Shown here piece by piece: positions 49,537 to 59,609 of a DNA stretch of 64,000 nucleotides. The stretch lies in NCBI GenBank assembly GCA_964036155.1, contig OZ038422.1:62209201-62273200 (forward strand), in the 5' to 3' direction. The notes beneath the pieces are model-generated. The model was not told the DNA's origin. It saw nothing but the letters and a program-made list of their open reading frames with translations, and did no database searches. Every line of letters starts with the position of its first letter. Within the stretch, counting starts at the first letter, position 1. This stretch comes from Diploscapter coronatus (lineage: Eukaryota > Nematoda > Chromadorea > Rhabditida > Rhabditidae). A program made the position numbers and the translations under genes.

Positions 49537-50518
49537 TCATCTGAAGTAGTTGAACTGCTGGTTCTGACCGCCGACGCCGCCCCACGAATTTGCACCCTGT
49601 TGACGGTTCATCGCTCGAGACGGGGCGAAGCCGAGAAGCTAAAAAGAAAATTTGAAAAATTTATAAAGATTGGCTATTTGTTAAGAAAACTCGTACTTTT
49701 TGCAAATTCTGCCGAATCGTCATCGTGCAGAGCAGGTAGAGGAAGATGAACGAGCAGTCCGTCATGTCATCACCGATCTGAAAATAAAAAATTGGTTGAA
49801 AATGATCAAAATGCCTCAGTTTTAGAATTAAAATAATCGACGTTTTCTCCTGACCATTTTGATATCAAAATGATACTCTTTCCATGGGGAAAATTTCTAT
49901 GCTAAATTTGGGCTAGTTTAAAAGCCTATAAAATTTGGAAGACCAACCAAACTCCTGTGGGACAATCCCTGAATGAGCGAGATGGGCGTGAAGGGAAGTT
50001 TGGCGACGACTTTCCCGTCGAAAATCGAGTTGAAAGTCGAAAGAAGAGCAGTGAAGGCCAAGCCGATCGCGAACATCGACTTCATCTTGAACATCGACAT
50101 GTCTCTGTTAGTGGCCTGAAATTTTGATCCTTCTAAAATTTTAGATCTTTTCCGAGATTTTGATCGCTTTATGAAAATTTTTAACTTTAAAAAGATCTAA
50201 TTTATGGTTTTTTCCGAAAAAAAATTTCTTACTTTAAGTCGCTCCTCGTCCCTTTCCAGTCGTTTCCTGGCAGTTTTATCTGTCGCATCACCGGTCTCTT
50301 GCTTTTTCTTTTCCAGTCTTTTTGTCTTTCGCTCCATTTCGGTCTGAAACTTTTAAAATTTTGTTACTTTAGGTTTATTTAAATTTTTCAAACTTGAAAT
50401 TTCCTACCTTCAATTTCTTGTACTGATCGGACCTGTAGACCAAGAGATAAGTGATCCCCTCGCCGGCCAGCGCCGTGAAGAACGCTATCGAAATGATCAA
50501 AAGACAGTCCGCTAACAT
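49537..50518 (-). CDS. TMCO1: TMCO1, ER calcium load-activated channel / translocon-associated protein
   Basis: Five exons, about 190 residues, matching the 188 of the vertebrate protein. The first helix reads MLADCLLIISIAFFTALAGE, followed by GITYLLVYRSDQYKKLK. A Lys/Glu-rich coiled coil follows (RKTKRLEKKKQE, LERDEERLK), then MSMFKMKSMFAIGLAFTALL (TM2), the family signature STFNSIFDGKVVAKLPFTP, the re-entrant part, GLSHRSLVGDDMTDCSFIF (TM3) and IRQNLQKLLGFAPSRA. This DUF106-superfamily protein resides in the ER membrane, where TMCO1 is tied to calcium leak control and multipass-protein translocons. The tail is Gly/Gln/Asn-rich (GGVGGQNQQFNYFR) rather than the Pro-rich vertebrate tail. Start is 2 bases after TTTTTCAG, and 232 bases after the fars-3 stop. 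Confidence 0.96.
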
Positions 50519-50750
50519 CTCTGAAAAATCAAGAACTATTTTTAAAAATCAATCAAATTCAAGTTATTGGATACGGTAGAAAGCCGGCTGGTCTATCAAA
50601 AATATCAAGTTTTAAAAATCACAATTCATTATTCGCTAGCAACAAAGAATTAACGAATAACAATAACTTGCCATTAAATCTTCACGAAATTGAATGACAC
50701 CTTAACAATAAATAAAAAATCGATAAAAATTTAAGTCTCGATAAAAGCCC

Positions 50751-53700
50751 CTAAACGAAAGGCTCAATATTGATCTCCAGAGCGGAGCAGGGCATGTTCA
50801 AGTTGAACGCGGTGATCACTTCGGGGTGGAGGATTCCTGAAAAAGAACGACTTTTCCATGGCTTTTCAAACTTAAAATATTTTTAAGAAGAAATAAATCA
50901 GCAGTATTTTTATTTCTTTGATTTTTTTTCAAACTGACCCATATATCCGAGATGCTTATTCTCAGGTCCGATAATCGCCGCGCATCTTCCTGGGAAGAAG
51001 GTGGGGTCTGAATTTTTTTTCTTTTCAAAAAATTTCAAAACAAAATCTCACCGTCCTTCGCCTCAATCCTGTAGCAGCCCTTGTCCTTTCCGAACGAGAC
51101 ATCCAAGCATCGCATAATTCTGTCCAGGAAGCCGTGAATGACCTCGAATCCCGCGGATTTGTTGTAGAAAACCGCCGCCAAACGCCTTTCATTTCTCGCT
51201 CCAGTATCTGAAAACTACTCTGTATTTATGCTTGTTCGTTAAAATTTGTTTAAATAAACTGTCACCTTGACTAGGGTCCTTCAAAATGACGTCCTGGAGC
51301 TCGAACAACTTCAGCGGCAAGGGCATGTCCCGGTTTGACCCCAAAGTTTTCAGCAATCCAGGCATAAGCGAGGTTCTCGCAACCTGAAAATAAGCAATAA
51401 ATTTTAAAAATTAAATAAAAAATACCTGGAATTCCAGAGTCTTCGGATTCCCGATGTGGACGGCACTTTTCAGGGCGTCTGGCTGACGAAGATGCACAGA
51501 AACGTCGTCTCTAAAATATTCAAACTTTTAAAATTATCGTAATCTTGAATAATTTTTGAATAAGTCCGGCAATTTATCTTTAAACTAGTGATGCATTGTA
51601 AGTTAAGAAAAAGCTACAGTAATTTCTACCTGCTGCAGAGCGCAAAGTTCAGTGCTTCAGTCCACCCGGCCGCGGCAATTTCAATTCTGAGCAAGTCTGA
51701 TAACTTATTGAGTGGCAGAGGCTGAGCGACAGTCATGGCCTCTGAAAAATTCTAATTTAAAAAATAGAAGACAAATTTGTGATATTTATCACTTTGATAA
51801 GCAAAATAAAAATTTGAGTTTAGCAAACATTTCTACAGAAAATTTTAAATTCAGATGAATAGAGCTAAAAATAAAAATGATCGTACTAGGCCTTACGAAA
51901 GCCTCATCCTTTGAAAATAGTGAAGAGAGCAAGATATAGTGAGGGAAAACGAGAAACAGCAAAGACAGTTCTCTTTCGCTGCTCATAGTTAAGGTAAATG
52001 CGGGACGTTTCCTAAGAATAAGGCTGTAAGGTCGTGCGTACCCGGCAACTTCTTGACGAGGTTGTTGAATCCGTAGGCCACACCCACGTCCTCTGCAATG
52101 TCACAGGCGTGGAGAATGTCCTGACGCGTGGGCGGGATGCGGATCTGAAATTTTGAAAACATTTTTTCTTCTAATTCCGATTTTTAATTTAAGTATTTTG
52201 TTTTTGTAATTTTTTACTTGCGATTCTTAAATTTGTATTGGTTTTTCAAAAACTCGAACCTTGAGCAGATTTTTCTCGACAACGATCGCTTTCAGGGACA
52301 TCCGATTTAGAAGCTTGGCCATTTCTTCGTCGGTCAGGCTCATGCCCATTTTGATGTTGATCTCCGGGGTGGTGACTTCCATGTCACGATAGGATAGAAG
52401 CTGAAAACTATTTCATATTTTTGAGCCAAAATTTTGCCAACTACTCAACTTCAGAAATCGTGATTTTTTCTATTTTTGATTACAGTATAATCTTTCTCAA
52501 ACTTACCGGATACAGCTCCTTCTCCCCGCTTTCTTCATAGACGATTTCCACCTGTTCGACTCTGAAATCAATATTTTCGACTCCGCCCACTTCTTCCTAA
52601 ATTCGTCTGACATACGTGAATTGCTTCTTGCAGTACTGTCCGAACAAAGTAACCACAGTGTCCAAGACGATGCTGGCCTTGTGTTTGTCCGTCGCCGTGA
52701 TCTCGATGAACACGTTCTTCGTGTTCAGGGTGATTTTCGAGTGCTCTCCTGAAGAATACGCTATTAAAAGAAGGTTACCTTAGATTTTTCAAAAATAGTG
52801 TTAGGATTTGATGCATTTTTCGAAAACACGAAATTTTTTATCGATTATGATATAAAAAAAGATGTAGAACAAAATTATGACTTTCTTACCATTGATAATC
52901 GGAGGCATCGAGCAGACAACCCCATTAGAATCATAGATCACCGGATAGCGTTCCTTATCCCTGATAATTGGAAGGTAGGCCTTGAGGTGGGAGTCGCCCT
53001 GAAAATTATTATTTTTAATGTTTAATATTTTTATTTTTTATACCGAATAAAGAGTCATCAACTCAGCAGCGGTGAACTCCTTGGTCTGGTTGAGCGGCTT
53101 GAATTTGATCTCATCCGGTTTCTCAGCCTTGTAGTAGAATGGACCTGAAAAATCTTTGATTTATTTATTTAAAAATAACTCTCTGACTCTTACATATTTC
53201 TTTTTCAAGGATTTCTTTTAAAGATTTTTTAAAAAATATACCCTTAATCGTATCCAAATCGTGGGTGCCCATAGATACCAGAGTTCTTTTTCTGCAGATG
53301 TTCTGAAAATGGGAATCTCAAAAATTAAAGTTAAAGGTTAAAAATAACAAATTAAAAATATATATTAAACATATTAAGAGCGCGGAAAGAGGTAATCGGG
53401 GAGTTAGAGTATGCAGAGGATATGCTTTTTTACTATGTCTCTATCCCTTTATTGAATACACTATTTCGTCATAGGGTGGCTGCCAGTCTGATTGTTCCCT
53501 CAATGCTCGAATAGCCCTTATCGTTTCGGTCAAACTAAGTGAAAGTTCGTGTGTCGAAAAATAGCGAGAGACACATAGAACATTGCGTACCACTCTTTCT
53601 ACTGTTTCCCGCTGACTCCTTTCTCTGCACTCTAGTCTCCCACTTGTCGAATAGTCGTGACGCGCATTTTTTGCAAGACGCTCTTTTAACATACCAACTG

Positions 53701-54845
53701 TCACTTCATTTGACTGATACAATACCTGATGCAGTTTGTCCTGCAAATCGATGAACGACGCGTAGTTGTCAGCGTCGAAGTGGATGTCCCGCAAAATCGC
53801 TCCCACCACGAACGGACGCACCGATTTGGTCTGCAAATTCAAATTCCACCTTTTTGACAGTTTCTTTTGAAACTCAAATTCTCTAAATATTATTGCTATT
53901 TTTAAAATCGTTTCCCGAAAATATATCACTTATCTATTTTTTAATATTCATTTTCTGGTCTCATTCTAATTTGGTGATTTTTCAAAACAATTTTAATTTC
54001 CTGACCTCTTTCTTCACGATAATCTGTTCTGGCTTTCCACTCAACGGCTCCACGAAGTTGTATTCAGGTGCGGGGATTCTGACAATTGAAAATAAAAAAA
54101 TGAATTGCTGGAAAGTTCGTCCATTTTCGTTGCCAGCATTATTTCAAGTATATAAAATTCTAAGAAATTAAGAATGTTTATAAAAATAATAGATTTAAAG
54201 AAATAGATAAAATCCTACTCCTCTTTGAAAATCCGTAGAGCCCTGGCCAGACCCTCAACACTAAGCAGGTCATAACGATTTGCAGGCAACTCGATTTTGT
54301 AGATCTCTTCGTTGCCAAGTTGAGCAGTTTCTGCAGACTGACCTCCCCGCTCCTTCTCAACGGCCGTTTGCTCGGTGGTCTGAAAATTACTCCTTTTTTT
54401 TAATTTCGATTTTTTCTATTTATCCAGATAAAAATTGACTGAGCTCAGGATTTTCTAAAGTGCTATTACCAAGGAAAGCAAAATTTTAGTTCTGAATTTT
54501 GAAATTTATTTTTAAAAATTTTTTGGAAAATATGGATCTTTCTTAAAATTTCTATTCGAGAACTCACCACTTCGTCCAACTCCAGTCCGTACTCGAAGCA
54601 CAGCTCATCGAACTGCTTTTCGGCTGAAATTCAGAAAATTCGAGAAAAGTCTTGATTTTAAGAATTTTTTTTGCTGAAAATGTATATAATTCTGGACAAA
54701 TGGGGATTTTTGGAAAAGGTAGTAAAAATTAGGAAAAATAAAGAATTTTTGAAAATTGAGGGAAATCGGGATTTTTTGAATTCTTACTGTAGACTTTGCC
54801 GAGATGCTTGTCGAGAACGACCTTCTTAATGCCCACGGTCGGCAT
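50751..54845 (-). CDS. fars-3: Phenylalanine-tRNA ligase beta subunit, cytosolic
   Basis: About 17 exons, close to the normal 590 residues. It starts [19 protein letters not shown] and continues with [103 protein letters not shown], a B5 domain ([19 protein letters not shown]), [26 protein letters not shown]-type (VAYGFNNL), [53 protein letters not shown] and a C-terminus ending INIEPFV. These are diagnostic of PheRS beta, which with the alpha subunit forms the alpha2-beta2 enzyme. An acceptor-like TTTTCAG precedes the ATG by 5 bases. The intron at about 53304-53725 carries a MITE-like element only 6 bases from the 5' splice site. It is the first gene of a same-strand cluster with TMCO1 and SF3A3. 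Confidence 0.96.
53521..53720 (-). mobile_element. MITE-like palindromic element, copy 2 (in fars-3 intron)
   Basis: Terminal inverted repeats TCAAACTAAGTGAAAGTTCG (low end) and ACTGTCACTTCATTTGACTG (high end). Read on the minus strand it aligns along its length with the copy at 30391-30606. In fars-3 it makes the intron readable as a longer chance frame (53441-53929), which should not be taken as coding. Confidence 0.8.
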
Positions 54846-55105
54846 TTTGGCTGAAAAGTACAAATTAAAAGAAAAATCGAGAAAATGTGATACAATTGGA
54901 AAATGGCAATGAAAATCAAACTCCTAAAGAACGGCAAAGTTTGCAGTGTAAACGGAGCGCACGTATTCATTTTCATCGGTTAATTCATTTTTGTACCAAA
55001 ATTAAATCCAATTACCAATACGTTAGCAAAATTACAAAAAAAATTAGCATACGTACTAATTAGAAAGTTAAATCGAAATTGAAGGTGAATTTCATGCCTT
55101 TCAAG
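54846..55105. other. Upstream flank of fars-3
   Basis: AT-rich promoter region between the fars-3 start and the duplicated GatB tail. A chance minus frame at 54605-54976 overlaps exon 1 of fars-3 in another frame. Confidence 0.4.
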
Positions 55106-55263
55106 AATAATGTCGGGAAACACGTTTATTTTTCAAAAATTACGACTGAAAACTACAAACTAATCATCTAATTGTCTAACTATCTAATTACTCTAATTGC
55201 CTAATTATTTTTTTTTATTTAATTATTTAGTTAGCGTCTTCAATTTATGTTCGACAATTTTTT
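55106..55263 (-). pseudogene. Duplicated 3' end of GatB (last codons plus 3' flank)
   Basis: 155 bases nearly identical, in the same orientation, to 59502-59650. The copy includes the last 11 or so GatB codons ([12 protein letters not shown] then TAA ending at 55223; the functional copy reads KTLIK) and about 120 bases of downstream flank, with only small indels. Upstream GatB exons are absent, so it is a gene fragment. Its stop lies 377 bases from the fars-3 start. It forms a direct repeat with the true GatB end, bracketing the 7TM gene at 56078-58877. Confidence 0.9.
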
Positions 55264-55315
55264 GAAATCAAAATTTTCTGATACATTTTTTTAAATCTCC
55301 ATAGTCGATTTGGGT

Positions 55316-55429
55316 AGTTTAGGCTCAGGGCCGATTCCCCCCACTCTCCAAAAATTCGTTGAATGATAAAACAGTGGCGGAAAAGTGGTTGCTTTAAAAA
55401 GTGGGAGGAGTCGGCCCTGAGCCTAAACT
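55316..55429. repeat. Palindromic repeat with GC-rich 30-base arms
   Basis: TAGTTTAGGCTCAGGGCCGA followed by TTCCCCCCAC at the left mirrors GTGGGAGGAG followed by TCGGCCCTGAGCCTAAACT at the right (55401-55429), with a spacer of about 55 bases. It is different in sequence from the other palindromes and lies beside the duplicated GatB tail. Confidence 0.88.
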
Positions 55430-56077
55430 TGTGTAATCAGCGATTACAATGACAGATTCATAATTAAGGTTCTAATGATCATATCGTGACAACTTCAAAG
55501 CCATCATTAGAGCGACAATTATGCATGTTTATGATGAACACGGAAGTATCAGGGAATGGTCAGACTTCGATGTTCACAGATTACCGATATCATACCGTAT
55601 CAGGATATTCTTCATAGTTGTAAGGAACTCATAAAGACCTTGATGCATATCTCATAAACAACCCTGATGATGAGTTATGCACGATTTTAGCATATGATCT
55701 AATTTCTAAACTAATTAATTTTTTAAACTAGGAAACATCTTAACTCAGGTACAATTTTTAGCCATCTGAAAAGTCGATTTTCTAGTCTCGCACCTTTTGC
55801 AGCTTTTATATAAAAATTTTATAGTTTCGCAAGACATAGGGCGGGCATAATTGGAGTGTAAAACTGAAACTACACTAAATTATAAGTTAGGCGAGTCTTA
55901 TAAATACAGTTAATTGCCTAAGCAACGTCCTGCACTGTTACTCGATCCATTTCAAGTTTTGCTATTTTTGTTTCGAAAACGCTACCCTTTCTAAATCATA
56001 CTGTATTGGGATCATTTTCTCAAGTTGTTATTCTACAAATTTATTATTATTACTAGAGAGATAATTCCCAGAATCGA
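55430..56077. other. Upstream flank of the 7TM gene
   Basis: AT-rich, no coding signal. Presumably the receptor promoter. Nothing conserved recognised. Confidence 0.4.
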
Positions 56078-58877
56078 ATGTCTTGGTGCGGTGAACCTAG
56101 GCCTCATGCAATGGATTATGAATTTTGTGAAGGTGAGTTCATTTTTCAAATTACTTACTCTTACATACTATTCTGTATTGCTTTTTTTAATAAACCTCGA
56201 TAACGATCTACTATTTTAGAATTATTAACATCAGATACATTACTTTATAAATTCACCGTTGCGTGGAAAACTATCATACTTAATGAGGATAAATTTTATA
56301 CACGTTAGTTAAATAGTTTTATATTGATGTTATCTGCGAAAAATAAATTCTCATCTATAGGGCTTCAAATCGCGGCCATTTTGTATAGCATCGCATTAAT
56401 GCCAATTTTTATTGGCATATTTATGATGTATCGGTTACTTCGAAAATGTGAACATTTTTCACAATTCGAAAAATTAATAGCCATCTTACTCATTCTAAAT
56501 ATATTCTTTTTTATCTGTTCATTGATAAATGTAAGTTTTATACTATTATTATTCTTACGATACAATTTTCAATATATGCATTGAAGCATGATAATACTTT
56601 AGTTTTCGTTGATGATCTATTATGATACTTTGCAATTTTGTTGCCAAGATAATAACAGATTCGAGGTAACATACTTTAAAACTTTAGCCACCCGTATCAA
56701 TCAATATTTATCTACAGTTTAAGCGAATCGTTTAAAATATCATCTACGTTGCTACAGAAAAGTGTAAACATTTTGTGAAATAGTATGGATCGTATTATTG
56801 TAGTTTTCCATACATTATTTCGCCATAATATCTCTACTCTTCTGTCGCAATTTCTCCAAATAACTATAAAATATCACTTTATTTTAATTTTATTTGACAT
56901 ATAAAGTTAATTTAAACCTAATATAGTTCAAATTTTGCATTGACAGCTGACAAATCGAATTTTAGGTAATATTGCCTGACTTATTTGGTATTCTTGGAGA
57001 GCCATTATTAATGATGGCCATAAGATTCGTTTTGACTGAAGTTACGATATATAGAGCTAGGACATTTTCACTGTTAGGAACTCTTCCACATGCATATGTC
57101 GGTTTTGATACAAAATGATTAAATTTAGTCACCGTAACGAAAAGATAACTCGGCTATTTGCTATTATATTTTGGATATTGATCGGATTTCATATTGTTTT
57201 TGGCTGTATCCCCGAACTAATTCGTTTTGTAATTACTTGCTTGAACATTTATGGAATTTTTGATATTACTGATATAGTTGATATACGATATGTAACAGCT
57301 CTTTATCAATGGGTTGTAAGTTAAACGAATATTATCAAAATAAAAATTATTAATGTCAATTATGTAGATAATTTTTAGTATTTTTACTCTACGATAGTTC
57401 CGATCATAGCAAGTTATGCTCAGACGATAATTAGCGTTGCCGCATTTATTTATTTAAAACGGTGTTTTAATTTGTATGGCAATCTGAGCCCAAGTGCAAG
57501 AAATTCTGAACGACGCTTAAATCGATGCCTAATGGCGCATGTAAGTTAATCCGGTCAATTTTGCACCATATCATGTTGAAAATGAATATGCATAACGTTT
57601 AGATTTTATGCGAGGTGATATTAAATGATTTTATTATTTTTCAACTATACGATTTTTTTTGCATTGATATGAAGGAACGTGTAGGTAGGATGTTCTCTTA
57701 ATCTTTTAACTTCGATATCTTAAACATCCTATGCAAAATCAGTTATGTTTTCGTTGTAATAATTTTCCATATGTAATGAGTCTATTAGGAGGACGAATCT
57801 GTGTAAATAATTAATTTCTCAAACTTGATTAATACATCAAATCACACATTCGTTTATATTTATAACCAATCTCTGGTTTAAAATGCCGAGATTTGTTACA
57901 GCGAGTACGAAATGACTTATTCAAAAACAATTTGAATGAAATTTATAGTTCATAAGCTATTTTATCCCTTTGTGTAAGTCATAGCATAATGTCCCTTTGT
58001 TTACTTATAAACGGGAAAAGTAAAAAGATTCAATATATTTTAAAACGCTCTTACCCAAAAGAATTTGCCGGAACAATGAAAATTGTTCACGATTTAACGA
58101 AAAATAGCATAAAAAAATTAGTTTCATAGCTTCAAAACTAGAAGTTTGAGAGAGCTTACTAGAATATTTTAGATAGATGTTTTATCGATGGATCTTTGTT
58201 AAGCAATTTGATGCATTATATGAACGTAAGCATTATTAATAACGAATTTTCATATTAACTAACAAAAGAAATGAAAAGACCTGTTTTACCAGCATATATC
58301 CTGAAAATGTGCGCTGAGAAATCCTAGAGGAACGTTCTAAATAGTGAATCCTTCGACCTTATCATTATTTACATAAACGATAATCATTTTTTGCGTCGGA
58401 TAGGAGGCACACGAATGTTACTTTGAATTTTGAGAATAGAACTCGGCTAATCGTGCTTTAAGGAACCAAAATACCCCTTTCGCGTCATGTGCTTAGAAAG
58501 AGCAACTGTAAAATTAGGAATTATTTTCTGAATAAACCTTGAGCAGTATACTTTTCTAACATAAGAAATGAATCCACATAAGAATAAAGTTAAATTTTTC
58601 ATCAAAAAACTTTCAGGATATTTCTGACTTTATATACATAAATGGACCATGTCCCCAAATAATTCCCCTGTTTTTCTTAGTGAGAGGATTGATCAAGGTA
58701 GTTTATGTACATATGAATGTAGAAGAAAAGGACAATTTTAGAAGAGCAACACTACTACATCATTGACTAAGAAAGGATTAGTCAAAGTTATTAAAGTTAC
58801 ACCTCATGGTCCGAAGCAGCTGCACTCGAATGGTATTTTATTATCATCACAAACGCCAACAAACTGATCTGAAATAA
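56078..58877 (+). CDS. Serpentine 7TM chemoreceptor-like protein, class not assigned
   Basis: Eight exons keep one open frame (56078-56132, 56361-56530, 56966-57072, 57129-57315, 57379-57540, 57603-57680, 58617-58697, 58782-58877), 311 residues. A short N-terminus (MSWCGEPRPHAMDYEFCEG) is followed by TM1 (LQIAAILYSIALMPIFIGIF), TM2 (LIAILLILNIFFFICSLI), TM3 ending FVLTEVTIYRAR, TM4 (RLFAIIFWILIGFHIVFG), TM5 (STIVPIIASYAQTIISVAAF), a long basic loop 3 (NSERRLNRCLMAH), TM6 (FIIFQLYDFFCID) and TM7 (CPQIIPLFFLVRGLI), then a basic tail ending HHKRQQTDLK. The apparent stop near 57116 is removed by a 56-base intron (57073-57128), so the gene is intact. The topology and size suit a nematode chemoreceptor of the Str or Sre-like superfamilies; I cannot choose the class. 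Intron 6 is about 940 bases. Confidence 0.72.
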
Positions 58878-59609
58878 TGATAAAATGTAAAGAGACGTTT
58901 CATATGTATAGGCAAATTTTATACAACTCGCGACTGCTTAGTTCTTATTTATTTGAATTGATTTATTCATTTTACTTTATCTATTCAAACGCATTTCGAA
59001 AATTGTTCTAATTTGTCGAATGTTCAATAAAAACACTGCTTTCATTCATTCTGTTTGAAGATAGCTGATATCAAAGTGTAGCATCTTGTCTTGTAAGATA
59101 AAATTCATACATTACTGGTATCAGAATACAGTCTACGTACATCAATTATCCTGTTAAAATTACCTTGTGGATATCTAAACATTCTGACTAATTGTAATTG
59201 AAACAATACTACTACTTACAAAGTGTTAATTTGAATGAAAAAACTTCATCGGAAAATAAGCTAGTTTTAATAGACTAATGTGCCTATATTCTGATCGTTA
59301 ACCGATTTCGATCATGCTTTATACCAGATTCAGAAAGGATCTGCAAATAATGTAGGACTTCATTTTTACGAAAGACGGTTATCGCTATGATGCTCAGCGT
59401 GAAAAACTGAACAATATATGTGAAAATCGGCCAAATCGACGGACCCCTGGAAACACCGACTTTGGTCCTTATTTGTATTTATTCTTAAGTCATAATTCAA
59501 AAATAATATCGGAAAACACGTTTATTTTTCAAAAATTATGACTGAAAACTACAAACTAATCATCTAATTGTCTAACTATCTAATTACTCTAATTGCCTAA
59601 TTATCTTTT
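58878..59609. other. Convergent 3' flanks, 7TM gene and GatB
   Basis: AT-rich. 59502-59609 is the original copy of the flank duplicated at 55106-55222. Nothing else seen. Confidence 0.45.

Noticed and set aside
53441..53929. 162-codon minus-strand frame
   Set aside because: It joins a true fars-3 exon to intron sequence occupied by the MITE-like element; the repeat part is not coding.
57073..57128. Frameshift making the second 7TM gene a pseudogene
   Set aside because: A 56-base intron with usable GT and TTTAG ends restores the frame exactly.
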